NCBI GenBank assembly: GCA_937926105.1
Contig: CALANS010000141.1
Span: forward strand, 1 to 64,000
Length of the DNA stretch: 64,000 nt
From: an uncultured Actinomycetes bacterium
Lineage (GTDB): Bacteria; Actinomycetota; Actinomycetes; Mycobacteriales; Nakamurellaceae
Reading direction: 5' to 3'
The notes beneath the pieces are model-generated. The model worked only from the letters and a program-made list of their open reading frames with translations. It made no database searches and was not told the origin of the DNA. This document shows positions 26,808 to 35,637 of this stretch, piece by piece. The position numbers and the translations under genes are program-made. Positions within the stretch are counted from its first letter, which is position 1. Each line of letters starts with the position of its first letter.

Positions 26808-27609
26808 CGTCGCCGTGCACCAAACGCTGCGAGGCGTAGCGATCGGATATGTAGCAGCGCTGGTGATCGTGCCGGTGGCGATGGTGGCATGGCGCACTGT
26901 GCAGGCGGGCGCCGACACGTTCTGGCAGGCGATCTCCTCGGCACAGGCGGTTGCGGCGTTTCGACTGACGGCCATCGTCGCCGGATCCGCGGTGGCCATC
27001 AACGTGATCTTCGGCGTCGGAATGGCGTTGCTGCTGGCCCGGTACCGCTTTCCCGGCCGCCGCCTGCTGGCCGTGCTGGTCGACGCTCCCGTATCCGTCT
27101 CGCCGATCGTCGTCGGGCTGGCGCTGGTGCTGGCCTACGGGCCGCGGGAGGGCTGGTTGGGGGCGCCGCTGCAGAATGCCGGCATCGAGCTGATTTACGC
27201 GACTCCCGGCATGATCGCCGCGACGGCCTTCGTGACGACGCCGTTGGTATTGCGCGAGATCGTGCCGGTGCTCGCCGCCGAGGGAATGGAATCAGACTAT
27301 GCCGCGCGGGCATTGGGGGCGACTGCGACGCAACGGTTCTGGCGTATCACCTTGCCGACGGTCCGGTCTGCGCTGGCCTATGGAGTGGTGCTCAGCCTGG
27401 CTCGAGCGATCGGGGAATTCGGTGCGGTGAAAGTGGTGTCGGGCAATGTCAGCGGCGCCGGACAGACGCAGACTGCCACGCTGCTGGTCGATGAGCGGAT
27501 CGAGCAACTCGAACCCGGCGGTTACCAGGTATCGCTGGTGCTGATCGCGGTCGCGGTGCTGGCCATCGTGATCGTGTCCGCGCTGCAATCACGGCAGGAG
27601 ACACCATGA
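26800..27609 (+). CDS. cysW: Sulfate ABC transporter permease CysW
   Basis: A 269-residue partner permease. It has six helices, the EAA loop [21 protein letters not shown], and the CysW-typical [29 protein letters not shown] run (positions about 197-225), ending in a lysine/arginine-poor helix. The ATG at 26800 lies eight bases inside the cysT 3' end (ATGGCTGA). The stop overlaps the ATPase start as ATGA. An earlier in-frame ATG would extend into non-homologous sequence. Confidence 0.92.
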   Translation: MADVAVHQTLRGVAIGYVAALVIVPVAMVAWRTVQAGADTFWQAISSAQAVAAFRLTAIVAGSAVAINVIFGVGMALLLARYRFPGRRLLAVLVDAPVSVSPIVVGLALVLAYGPREGWLGAPLQNAGIELIYATPGMIAATAFVTTPLVLREIVPVLAAEGMESDYAARALGATATQRFWRITLPTVRSALAYGVVLSLARAIGEFGAVKVVSGNVSGAGQTQTATLLVDERIEQLEPGGYQVSLVLIAVAVLAIVIVSALQSRQETP

Positions 27610-28541
27610 GTATCGAGGTCAAGGCGGTGACGAAGCGGTTCGGAGACTTCGTCGCGCTGGACGGAGTGGACCTGACGGTGACGGAGGGTCAACTGACCGC
27701 GCTGCTCGGACCCAGCGGCGGCGGCAAATCCACGCTGCTGCGGATTATCGGCGGCCTGGACGAGGCCGACGAGGGAGCGGTGTTCCTGAGCGGGGACGAT
27801 GTCACCGCCGTTCCGGCCCGCCGTCGGAACGTGGGGTTCGTCTTCCAGCACTACGCGGCGTTTCGACACCTGAGCGTGCGGCGCAATGTCGCGTTCGGTT
27901 TGGAGATCCGCAAGCTGCCCAAGGCCGAGATCCGCCGCCGGGTCGACGAACTGCTGGCGCTGGTGCACCTGAGCCAGTTCGCCGACCGGTTGCCAGCGCA
28001 GTTGTCCGGTGGTCAGCGACAGCGGATGGCCCTGGCCCGAGCGCTGGCCGTTCGGCCGCGAGTGCTGCTGCTGGACGAGCCGTTCGGCGCGCTGGATGCG
28101 GCCGTGCGGCGGGAACTGCGGCAGTGGCTGCGCAGGCTGCACGACGAGGTGGGGGTAACGACGCTGCTGGTGACGCACGATCAGGAGGAGGCGCTCGAGG
28201 CAGCGGACGAGATCGTCATCATCAACCATGGACGTGTCGAGCAGTCCGGCAGCCCGCAGCAGGTGTACGACCGGCCCGCCAACGACTTCGTGATGGGATT
28301 CCTCGGCCCCGTCACCCGGCTGGGCGGCGAGTTGGTCCGACCGCACGACATCCAGGTGCATCGGCGTGCCGTGGATGGCTCCCTCCCCGCGCAGGTGCTG
28401 CGCCTGGACCGGTTGGGCTTCGAGTTTCGGGTACACGTGCAGGCTGGTGACGACCGGGCCTGGGTGCAGCTGGCGCCCCGTGAGGTGCATGCACTGGGCC
28501 TACAGCCGGGCGAGGAGGTGTGGCTCCGGCACGAGAGGTGA
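27606..28541 (+). CDS. cysA: Sulfate ABC transporter ATP-binding protein CysA
   Basis: A 311-residue ABC ATPase energising sulfate import. Walker [10 protein letters not shown] (35-43), Q-loop [14 protein letters not shown], signature [15 protein letters not shown], Walker [13 protein letters not shown] and the H-loop [11 protein letters not shown] are all intact. The [11 protein letters not shown] segment is typical of CysA. A shortened C-terminal TOBE-type domain (about 235-311; [11 protein letters not shown]) follows. It starts at ATGA within the cysW stop. It is the last gene of the transporter unit; the Rrf2 gene follows 84 bases later. Confidence 0.93.
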   Translation: MSIEVKAVTKRFGDFVALDGVDLTVTEGQLTALLGPSGGGKSTLLRIIGGLDEADEGAVFLSGDDVTAVPARRRNVGFVFQHYAAFRHLSVRRNVAFGLEIRKLPKAEIRRRVDELLALVHLSQFADRLPAQLSGGQRQRMALARALAVRPRVLLLDEPFGALDAAVRRELRQWLRRLHDEVGVTTLLVTHDQEEALEAADEIVIINHGRVEQSGSPQQVYDRPANDFVMGFLGPVTRLGGELVRPHDIQVHRRAVDGSLPAQVLRLDRLGFEFRVHVQAGDDRAWVQLAPREVHALGLQPGEEVWLRHER

Positions 28542-28625
28542 CGGACGCGCTGGTCGGAGCAGGCGGGCCCGGCCCGCGGATATGACCAAGCACGGACGGG
28601 GCGGCCCGGATGAGACAATGCGCCG

Positions 28626-29081
28626 GTGCAGATATCGGCCAGGGCGGACTATGCGGTGCGAGCCCTGCTCTGTATGGCGGCGCACGAACCCAATCTGGTA
28701 ACCGCCGAGACCATCGTGGCTGAGCAGGGTCTGCCGCGGAAGTTCATCGAGTCCATCCTCGGCCAATTGCGCCGGGCCGGGCTGGTTCGAGCGCAACGCG
28801 GCGCCTCGGGCGGATACCTCCTGACCACGCCGGCGCGCGAGATCACCATCGGGGCGATTCTGCGCGCGGTGGACGGCCCCCTCGCCGAGGTGCGCGGCCT
28901 GCGACCACACGAGACCACCTATGGCGGTGCCGCCGAGCACCTGCCGGAGGTGTGGGTGGCTACCAGGGCGAGCTTGCGGCAGGTGCTGGATGAGACGACC
29001 CTGGCGCAGGTGTTGAGCGGGAAGCTGCCGCGCCAGGTCGCCAAGCTGAACCAAGCGCCGGACGCCTGGCTGCCGCGCTGA
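28626..29081 (+). CDS. Rrf2-family transcriptional regulator (CymR-like, no Fe-S cysteines)
   Basis: A 151-residue winged-helix repressor. The N-terminus MQISARADYAVRALLCMA, the wing QRGASGGYLLTTPAREITIG and ILRAVDGPL are diagnostic of Rrf2 proteins. The central CxxxxxCxxxxxxC cluster of IscR/NsrR is absent; only one cysteine is present near residue 16. This fits the cluster-free CymR type that controls sulfur metabolism. Given its place 84 bases after the sulfate operon, control of sulfate uptake or cysteine supply is inferred. The GTG start at 28626 matches the conserved N-terminus. Confidence 0.87.
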   Translation: MQISARADYAVRALLCMAAHEPNLVTAETIVAEQGLPRKFIESILGQLRRAGLVRAQRGASGGYLLTTPAREITIGAILRAVDGPLAEVRGLRPHETTYGGAAEHLPEVWVATRASLRQVLDETTLAQVLSGKLPRQVAKLNQAPDAWLPR

Positions 29082-29164
29082 CTTCGGGGCTTCGGGGCTG
29101 CGGGGCGACTGTCTCCTGGTCGGCCCAGTCGTCGCCATGGCGCCGGGCATGCCACCATGGTTCC

Positions 29165-29722
29165 GTGGCGGACAGACGCAAGCTGGGCACCAAGGACATG
29201 GTGATGACCATGGCCGTGGTGCTCGTCGTGGTGGCGTTCATCGCGCTGTATGGCAGCCGGGTGATTTTCGCGCCGGGCGCGCAACCGGTGACGGGCGACG
29301 TGCCCACCGCCGATGTCGTGGGCGGTTTCACCCACGCCCAGCAGTCCATGTCCTTCCCGGTGACGGTGCCGACCGGCATCCCGAAGTCCTGGCACCCCAA
29401 TTCGTTCACCGTCAGCACTCCGACGGTGGACGGCAGCGTCACGTTGCCGACCGTGCGAGGTGGCTGGGTCACCCCGGCCGGCGCATTCGTCACCCTCATC
29501 GAATCATCCGGTGACGAGGGTCAATTGTTGCAGGCCGAGATCGGGTCGGTAGGCGCCAGCGACGCGACCACCAGTGCCGGCGGCGCCACCTGGACGGTGA
29601 CCAGCGGACGACGCAGCGAGGTCGCGTGGATCCGCAGCTCCGGTGGGGTCACGCTGTTGATCACCGGCAACGCGCCCGAGCAGGACTTCGTCACGGTCGC
29701 CGAATCCGTCTCCGGCACCTGA
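29165..29722 (+). CDS. DUF4245 single-pass membrane protein
   Basis: A 185-residue protein of the DUF4245 family (mycobacterial Rv1100 type). A membrane helix (about 14-34) is followed by an extracytoplasmic beta-rich domain with the family segments FPVTVPTGIPKSWHPNS, VRGGWVTPAGAFVTLIES and EVAWIRSSGGVTLLITGNA. The function of the family is unknown to me. It starts with GTG at 29165. Its position between fumarase and exonuclease VII genes is that of the mycobacterial homologue, interrupted here by the sulfate operon. Confidence 0.85.
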   Translation: MADRRKLGTKDMVMTMAVVLVVVAFIALYGSRVIFAPGAQPVTGDVPTADVVGGFTHAQQSMSFPVTVPTGIPKSWHPNSFTVSTPTVDGSVTLPTVRGGWVTPAGAFVTLIESSGDEGQLLQAEIGSVGASDATTSAGGATWTVTSGRRSEVAWIRSSGGVTLLITGNAPEQDFVTVAESVSGT

Positions 29723-29868
29723 CGTTCGACCCGGTCGGATGCTCCCGTGTGATCTGATCGCGACGGGGGGCATCGACCACAGGCTCGGGTGCAGGCGGAG
29801 CTCCTCGCCCGTAGGCCGTGCCGAAGGCCTGGCCCGCACGGTCGCTGCCCCTGCTGTGCCGAGGCGCC

Positions 29869-30183
29869 TCAGCTCTCGTCGGGCTCGTCCTGGTTCTCGT
29901 CGTCTTCGTCACCGGGCCTTTCGGCGCGAGCCAGGGCGTCGTCGACCCGGGCCCGGGCACCGGCCAGGAACTTCTCGCATGCAGCGGCGAGCGCCTGGCC
30001 CCGTTCCCACAGGGTCAGCGATTCGTCGAGGGTGAGCCCGCCCTCCTCCAGGGTGGCCACCACGGACGCGAGCTCGTCGCGTGCCTGCTCGTAGCTGGTC
30101 GGCAGCGGCGCCGGCTCCGCGCCGGCCGCCCGCTCACCGTCACCGTTCGGTCGTGCGGGCCGTCGTGCCTTGTTGGCCGTCAT
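29869..30183 (-). CDS. xseB: Exodeoxyribonuclease VII small subunit
   Basis: A 104-residue small subunit. The conserved core [40 protein letters not shown] (about residues 28-67) is two helices that bind XseA. It is followed by an acidic tail. N-terminal residues are low-complexity. The ATG at 30183 with GGGGAAGG upstream is preferred; an ATG at 30228 would overlap xseA. The subunit activates XseA for degradation of single-stranded DNA into oligonucleotides. It is co-transcribed downstream of xseA. Confidence 0.88.
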   Translation of the reverse strand: MTANKARRPARPNGDGERAAGAEPAPLPTSYEQARDELASVVATLEEGGLTLDESLTLWERGQALAAACEKFLAGARARVDDALARAERPGDEDDENQDEPDES

Positions 30184-30217
30184 GGCCACACCGCCTTCCC
30201 CGCCGAGCCCACCGGCA

Positions 30218-31495
30218 TCATCTCGCACGGTCCGCCGTCACCGCCTGGGACGCCGTCACCGGATCGGGGCCCTCCGATCTCGCCAGCAGCGCCCCGTCAT
30301 GCAGCCGGATTCGCAACTCCGAACCCGCCGGGGCGTCCGCCACCTCGCGGAGCACCGTCCCGCCGGACTGGACCACCGCATAACCCCTGGCCAGCGTCGC
30401 GGCCGGGCCCAGCACGGCCAGCTGCGCGGACCGGCGCCGCAACTCGGCCTGGCCGGTGTCGATGACGCTCGTCACCACCGACAGTCCCCGCCCGGCCAGC
30501 CGGTCGATCTGCTCGGCGCGCCGGTCCAGCGGCCCCGTCGGATCGGCCAGCACGGCCGCCGACGTCAGCCGCGCCAGCCGGGCCGCCTCGGTCTGCACCC
30601 AGCCGATCAGTGCGCGGCGCGCCCGGTGCCGGCACAGCTCCAGATGCCGCAACTCGGCGGCGGCGTCCGGCACCACCCGCTTACCGGCATCGGTCGGGGT
30701 TGAGCAGCGCACGTCGGCGACGTCGTCCACGATCGGGTGGTCGGGTTCGTGGCCGATCGCGGCGACCACCGGCGTCCGGCACGCCGACACCGCCCGGCAC
30801 AGCGTTTCGTCCGAGAACGGCAGCAGATCCTCCACGCTGCCGCCGCCGCGGGCCAGGATGATCACGTCCACCTCGGGGTCCGCGTCCAGCTGGCGCAGTG
30901 CCTCGATCACCGCGGGCACCGCCGTGGGCCCCTGCACGACGGTGTTGTTCACCCGGACGCGCACCGCCGGCCAGCGGGCCCGGGCATTGGACAGCACATC
31001 GGACTCGGCCGCGCTCGCCCGACCCGTGACGAGACCGACGACGCGTGGCAGGAACGGCAGCGGCTTCTTGCGCTCCGGGGCCGTCAGACCCTCCGCGGCC
31101 AGCAATTGCCGTAGCCGCTCGAGCCGGGCCAGCAGCTCGCCGATCCCCACCGGGTGCACCTGGTCGACCCGGAACGAGAGCGTGCCACGGGCCGCGTAGA
31201 AGTCGAACCGGCCGTGCACCACCACCCGATCGCCCTCTCGGGGTGGCCGAGCCAACCCCTGCAGTGTCGCACGCGGGGTGCTGACCTGCAGTGACACGTC
31301 CGCAGAGGGGTCTCGCAGGGTCAGGAACACCACCGCCGACCCGGGCCGGGCGGACAGCTGGGCGATCTGCCCCTCGACCCACACCTGCGGTGCGCGGGCG
31401 ATGTAGGCCATCATCTTGCGGGTCAGGGTCCGGACCGGCCAGGGAGCGTCCCGGCTGGTGTCCGCCGCGGTGACCGGTAATGGTGACTCGGTCAC
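30218..31495 (-). CDS. xseA: Exodeoxyribonuclease VII large subunit
   Basis: A 425-residue catalytic subunit that degrades single-stranded DNA. The N-terminal OB fold (about 20-115) includes [25 protein letters not shown]. The nuclease core carries [45 protein letters not shown] and [21 protein letters not shown] with the invariant Asp/His residues. A helical C-terminus follows, with LARGYAVVQ and TVLREV at the end. The GTG start at 31495 overlaps the upstream gene's stop (GTGA), indicating coupling. Length is normal for the family. Confidence 0.94.
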   Translation of the reverse strand: MTESPLPVTAADTSRDAPWPVRTLTRKMMAYIARAPQVWVEGQIAQLSARPGSAVVFLTLRDPSADVSLQVSTPRATLQGLARPPREGDRVVVHGRFDFYAARGTLSFRVDQVHPVGIGELLARLERLRQLLAAEGLTAPERKKPLPFLPRVVGLVTGRASAAESDVLSNARARWPAVRVRVNNTVVQGPTAVPAVIEALRQLDADPEVDVIILARGGGSVEDLLPFSDETLCRAVSACRTPVVAAIGHEPDHPIVDDVADVRCSTPTDAGKRVVPDAAAELRHLELCRHRARRALIGWVQTEAARLARLTSAAVLADPTGPLDRRAEQIDRLAGRGLSVVTSVIDTGQAELRRRSAQLAVLGPAATLARGYAVVQSGGTVLREVADAPAGSELRIRLHDGALLARSEGPDPVTASQAVTADRAR

Positions 31496-32136
31496 GCGTG
31501 AGGATCCTCGCCCGCCTCGGCGCGCAGCGTGCTGAGGCGGTTGCCCAGCACTGTGAGGTAGGAGGCCCGGGCCCGGCCGGTGGTCTCGTGCTCCAGCAGC
31601 CGGGCCACCGCGCCCGCATCGAGCTCTCGCAGTCGGCTGCGCAGCTGCGGCAGCCTTAGTCGGTCGTAGTCGGGCATGTCGGCCGGGTCGGCAGGGTCGG
31701 CCGGGTGCTGGCGGTTGGTCGCGTGCGCGTCGGCGCCCGGTTCGGTTGTCGCGGGTGCGGGCCGGTCTGCGTCGGCGGGGCCGCCGGCCCGCGGGGCTTC
31801 GCCGGCATCCGGACCGAGCGTCGGGGCCGTCTTCGGGCCGGGGTCCGGCGCAACGCTGCCATCGACGGTGACGACGTCGTCCTGGGGCTCCTCGTCGTCG
31901 AACCGGGCCCACTCCGGACGCTCGGAGGGTGGGGCCGTGACGCCGGCCAGCAACTCGTCACCGCGGCCGGCCAGTTCGGCGATCTCCTGCTGCACTCGCA
32001 TCGAGGCGCGCATGGCCTGACCGGCGACGGTGACCGACAGCGCCGGTAGGTCCTGCGGCAGCCGGCGCAACCGTTCCAGGCCGGTCGCAAGCAGCCCGGC
32101 AGCGACCCGCACCGGAAGCGGAAGCGTGATGGCCAT
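31492..32136 (-). CDS. Lipid-droplet-associated-type conserved protein (Rv1109c family)
   Basis: A 214-residue protein. Residues 1-70 are amphipathic and hydrophobic (LPLPVRVAAGLLATGLERL; VQQEIAELAGRGDELLAGV). A long acidic Pro/Ala-rich linker (about 72-150) precedes a C-terminal domain (about 152-214). There LPQLRSRLRELDAGAVARLLEHETTGRARASYLTVL (split over residues 158-193) resembles a helical SAP-like fold. The position upstream of xseA matches mycobacterial Rv1109c. The lipid-droplet label comes from family annotation as I recall it; experimental role here is unproven. Confidence 0.75.
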   Translation of the reverse strand: MAITLPLPVRVAAGLLATGLERLRRLPQDLPALSVTVAGQAMRASMRVQQEIAELAGRGDELLAGVTAPPSERPEWARFDDEEPQDDVVTVDGSVAPDPGPKTAPTLGPDAGEAPRAGGPADADRPAPATTEPGADAHATNRQHPADPADPADMPDYDRLRLPQLRSRLRELDAGAVARLLEHETTGRARASYLTVLGNRLSTLRAEAGEDPHA

Positions 32137-32257
32137 GCCGTTTAGCCTGCCCCATGGCGGCGTCTCACGTCACATCACCCCTGGTGGGCGGTGATGTGAC
32201 ACACGATGCGCGCTGCGCTCCGGCCGGCGACGCCCGGCGTCTGCCTACGATGGCCCC

Positions 32258-33214
32258 ATGGATACCCCGCATCGACGCGTCCTGCTCGCGCGCCCGCGCG
32301 GCTACTGCGCCGGTGTGGAGCGGGCCGTCCTCGCGGTCCGCAAGGTGCTGGAGCAGTACGGCGCGCCGGTGTACGTGCGCAAGCAGATCGTGCACAACAA
32401 GCATGTAGTGGCCACCCTGGAGCAGCAGGGCGCGGTGTTTGTCGAGGAGCTCGACGAGGTGCCGCGTGGCTCGGTAGTGGTGTTTTCCGCACACGGCGTG
32501 TCGCCGGCGGTGCACCAGCAGGCTGCGGAACGTGAGCTCACCGTCATCGATGCCACCTGCCCGCTGGTGACCAAGGTGCACAAGGAGGCTCGCCGGTTTG
32601 CTGCGGACGGCTACCAGATCCTGCTGATCGGACATCGTGGTCATGAGGAGATCGAAGGCACCGAGGGCGAGGCGCCGGAGGCCATCACGGTCGTCGACGA
32701 CGCCGAGGAGGCCGCGCGGGTCGAGGTGAAGGACCCGTCCAAGGTGATCTGGCTGTCCCAGACGACGTTGTCGGTGGACGAGACGCTGCACACGGTGGAC
32801 GCGCTGCGCGACCGGTTCCCGGCGCTCGCGTCGCCGCCCAGCGACGATATCTGCTACGCCACCCAGAACCGGCAGGACGTGATCAAACAGATCGCCCCGC
32901 AGTGTGACTTGGTGATCGTGGTGGGCTCCACCAACTCGTCGAACTCGGTGCGCCTGGTGGAGGTTGCGCTCGACGCCGGGGCGCCGGCGGCACAGCTGGT
33001 GGACTACCAGCACGAGATCGACGATGCCTGGCTGGACGGGGTGACCACGGTCGGTGTGACGTCGGGCGCGTCCGTGCCCGAGGAATTGGTGCAGGGCGTG
33101 CTCGCGCACCTCGCCGAGCGCGGGTTCGGCGACGTCGAGGAGGTCGTCGCGACCACCGAGACGCTCACATTCGCACTGCCGAAGGAGCTGCGGAGGCGCC
33201 CGGTCTCGCGCTGA
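32258..33214 (+). CDS. ispH: 4-hydroxy-3-methylbut-2-enyl diphosphate reductase (IspH/LytB)
   Basis: A 318-residue enzyme of the last MEP-pathway step, reducing HMBPP to IPP and DMAPP. The three cluster-binding cysteines are Cys17 ([10 protein letters not shown]), Cys101 ([11 protein letters not shown]) and Cys199 ([10 protein letters not shown]). Substrate residues in [16 protein letters not shown] and the [10 protein letters not shown] loop are present. It supplies precursors for the cis-prenyl synthase encoded at 11.7 kb. It is divergent from the xse operon, as in mycobacteria (lytB2). The ATG start at 32258 is well placed. Confidence 0.96.
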   Translation: MDTPHRRVLLARPRGYCAGVERAVLAVRKVLEQYGAPVYVRKQIVHNKHVVATLEQQGAVFVEELDEVPRGSVVVFSAHGVSPAVHQQAAERELTVIDATCPLVTKVHKEARRFAADGYQILLIGHRGHEEIEGTEGEAPEAITVVDDAEEAARVEVKDPSKVIWLSQTTLSVDETLHTVDALRDRFPALASPPSDDICYATQNRQDVIKQIAPQCDLVIVVGSTNSSNSVRLVEVALDAGAPAAQLVDYQHEIDDAWLDGVTTVGVTSGASVPEELVQGVLAHLAERGFGDVEEVVATTETLTFALPKELRRRPVSR

Positions 33215-33255
33215 CGGTGTGGCAGACGCCCGGGTCGGTGACGGCCGGCCGGCGG

Positions 33256-33726
33256 TTAGGCGCGCGCGGCCATGCGGGCCTCCGGTCGCGGCGCACCGCG
33301 ATGGCCGTGTACCGGTTGCGCGATGATCCGGACCAGGCCGAGCAGCAGCCCGACCCCCGTCGCGACCGCCATGATCGGGAAGTTCGTGACGATCTTGGTT
33401 GCGCTGAAGACGGTCCCCTCGCTGGTGAGCACCTTGAAGGCGACGAACACCAGGACCGCCATCAGGATCGGGGCCTGCACCATCCCGGTGAAGATGGACC
33501 CCCGGCGAACCGCGAGTACGGCCACGGCGATGCCTGCGGTGAAGCAGATCGCGAAGCCCCAGCCGATCGGCGACGAACCGAGGGCGCGATCCACGACGAT
33601 TCCGATCGCCCCGAACACCAGCCCGATCAGGATGGCTCCCCAGGACGGGACGCCGCGGACGGACAACAGGACGGAGGCGTCGCTGGGAGCCAGCGCGCGG
33701 CGAGGGGGATACGTCACACCCACCAC
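33256..33726 (-). CDS. DUF6542-type four-helix membrane protein
   Basis: A 156-residue membrane protein with about four helices (28-47, 54-72, 81-99 and 112-132) and short charged ends. The segment RGVPSWGAILIGLVFGAIG resembles the DUF6542 domain of mycobacterial Rv1111c, which occupies the same position after ispH. No catalytic residues are visible. The function is unknown. It converges on ispH with a 41-base gap. Confidence 0.78.
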   Translation of the reverse strand: MVGVTYPPRRALAPSDASVLLSVRGVPSWGAILIGLVFGAIGIVVDRALGSSPIGWGFAICFTAGIAVAVLAVRRGSIFTGMVQAPILMAVLVFVAFKVLTSEGTVFSATKIVTNFPIMAVATGVGLLLGLVRIIAQPVHGHRGAPRPEARMAARA

Positions 33727-33792
33727 GGTACTGGTTCGACCGGGCGTGCGGGTTGATGTCGCCCGGTCGACGCCGGGTCGCCGGTTCCCACA

Positions 33793-34965
33793 TCACGCCG
33801 GACCGGGGGCGTCGGTGACCGCCTGAAGGTCGGGGGCGCGGGCCACTGCCGCGTGCACCTGCTCCGGGGTGGGCAGCTCGTCGCCGGTGACTCCCAGGTG
33901 GGTGAACCGGCGGGCGCTGACCAGCACCCTGCTATCCAGCGACCGCATGGCCGAGTTGTAGGAGCCCACCGCCCGATCCAGGGCGGTACCTACCTTGCCC
34001 AGATGCTCGGTGAAGGTCGCCAGCCGGCGATACAGCTCGCGCCCGAGCGCGTGCACCTGCTCGGCCGATGCGGACAGCCGCTCCTGCCGCCAGGTGAAGG
34101 CGACCGTGCGCAGCAGGGCGATCAAAGTGCTGGGGGTGGCGATCACCACGCGACGCTCGAATGCGTACTCGGCCAGGCCGGGATCCGCGGACAGGGCAGC
34201 GTCCAGGAATGCCTCGCCGGGGACAAACATCACCACAAACTCCGGCGCGGGGTGGAACATCCGCCAATAAGCCTTGCCAGCCAGTGCGTCCACATGAGCC
34301 CGCACGGCGCGGGCGTGCTGCGCGATCAGTACCCGGCGGCGGTCAGCCGTCGGGTCGCCCGGGTAGGAGCCGCGCGGATCGCTCGGATAGGGCCCGCGCG
34401 GGCCGCCGAGCGGCCGACCAGCCGGATCCCCCGGGACACGGCCGTTCACGCCGGCCCCGTCACCACCGTCGCAGGCCGCCAGCCACGCCGCCATCGGCGC
34501 CTTGGCATCCACCGGGATGGCGCGCCCACCGGCCAGCCGGACCACCAGGTCCGGCCGGGCGGCACCGTCCTCGTCGCGCACCGTGACCTGGGTGTCGAAG
34601 TCGCAGTGCTCGACCATGCCGGCAAGCTCCACCACCCGCTGCAGCTGGACCTCGCCCCACCGGCCCCGCACCTGTGGAGAGCGCAGGGCCCCGGCGAGCG
34701 CCCCCGCCTGGGCGCCCAGTTCGCCCGACGTGCGGTGCAGCGCGGACACCTGCTCACGCAGGCTCGCATACGCGTCGATCCGATCCCGCTCGACCTGGTG
34801 CAGCTGCGACTCCACCCGTGCCATCGCATCGGCCGCCGGCGCCAGGAGCGCGGCCCACTCGGGGGACGGACCCCGGGAGCGGGCGAGCGTGAACCCCAGC
34901 GCCAGCCCCGCGGCCAGGCCGACGACCAGCAGCGCCGCGGCGACGATGAGCGTGGTGGTGTCCAT
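33793..34965 (-). CDS. rmuC: DNA recombination protein RmuC with Pro/Gly-rich insert
   Basis: A 390-residue RmuC-family protein with an N-terminal membrane helix (5-27), coiled coil (45-95) and nuclease-fold RmuC domain. Visible landmarks are VRGRWGEVQLQRVVELAGM, PDLVVRLAGGRAIPVDAKAP, FVVMFVPGEAFLDAAL and VVIATPSTLIALLRTVAFTWRQE. A roughly 40-residue insert (about 168-208) with the repeated units RGPYPSDP and RGSYPGDP interrupts the domain. The family limits rearrangements in repeated DNA. The ATG at 34965 is chosen from the membrane-helix start. The overlong upstream frame is not coding-like. Confidence 0.88.
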   Translation of the reverse strand: MDTTTLIVAAALLVVGLAAGLALGFTLARSRGPSPEWAALLAPAADAMARVESQLHQVERDRIDAYASLREQVSALHRTSGELGAQAGALAGALRSPQVRGRWGEVQLQRVVELAGMVEHCDFDTQVTVRDEDGAARPDLVVRLAGGRAIPVDAKAPMAAWLAACDGGDGAGVNGRVPGDPAGRPLGGPRGPYPSDPRGSYPGDPTADRRRVLIAQHARAVRAHVDALAGKAYWRMFHPAPEFVVMFVPGEAFLDAALSADPGLAEYAFERRVVIATPSTLIALLRTVAFTWRQERLSASAEQVHALGRELYRRLATFTEHLGKVGTALDRAVGSYNSAMRSLDSRVLVSARRFTHLGVTGDELPTPEQVHAAVARAPDLQAVTDAPGPA

Positions 34966-35012
34966 GCCGCCAGGATGAACCGAGGGTCCGACAGTGACGT
35001 GCCGGAGCCGTG

Positions 35013-35585
35013 TCAGCCGGCGGCCGCCTCGTGGTCCAGTAGCCAACGCTTGACCGCCGGGCCCCAACGGAACCCGCCGACGCCGCCGCCGGCCGGAACT
35101 ACCCGGTGGCAGGGCACGAACAGGGCCGCGGCGTTGCGCGAGCAGGCCGATCCGGCCGCGCGGATCGCAGCCGGCCGCCCGGCCTTGGCGGCGAACTCGG
35201 TGTAGGTCACCGGCGCCCCGGCCGGAACCGTGCGCAGCACGGCCCACGCGTGGGTCAGGAACTCGCCGCTGCGCTGCTGCACGGGCACCGCATCGATCAT
35301 CGTCACTGCCCCGTCGTGGAAGGCGACGACTGCGTCGGTGACGTGATCGATGGACCGGACCCGGCGCAGCGAATCCGGACGCAGCTGACGGGCGATCAGC
35401 GGCAGCAGGTCGTCGACGTCACCGGTCCATCCGGAGGCCAGCACAGCCGGCCCGGAGTCGGTGTCGGTCACGACGGCGGTGAACGGACCGACCGGCGTGT
35501 CGATGGTGGTCAGCCGGGCCCCTCTCGTCCCGGTCTGTGTCGGTCCGGGGTCGGATGATCGGGCGGTGTCGGTGGTCCGGGTCAT
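35013..35585 (-). CDS. ogt: Methylated-DNA--protein-cysteine methyltransferase
   Basis: A 190-residue suicide DNA-repair protein that transfers the O6-alkyl group of guanine to its own cysteine. The C-terminal domain shows GAPVTYTEFAAKAG, RAAGSACSRNAA and the active-site FVPCHRVVPAGGGVGGF with Cys159. The N-terminal ribonuclease-like domain is preceded by about 28 residues of charged extension. It lies 52 bases downstream of the Ada-AlkA gene on the same strand, forming an alkylation-repair operon. Confidence 0.93.
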   Translation of the reverse strand: MTRTTDTARSSDPGPTQTGTRGARLTTIDTPVGPFTAVVTDTDSGPAVLASGWTGDVDDLLPLIARQLRPDSLRRVRSIDHVTDAVVAFHDGAVTMIDAVPVQQRSGEFLTHAWAVLRTVPAGAPVTYTEFAAKAGRPAAIRAAGSACSRNAAALFVPCHRVVPAGGGVGGFRWGPAVKRWLLDHEAAAG

Positions 35586-35637
35586 GATGCGGTCCTTCGC
35601 TGGCGGAGAGGTGGGATCAAGGGGATGTCGATCGGGG

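Noticed and set aside
29081..29120. TTCGGGGC repeats after the Rrf2 gene as a terminator
   Set aside because: The short direct repeats do not form a convincing inverted repeat.
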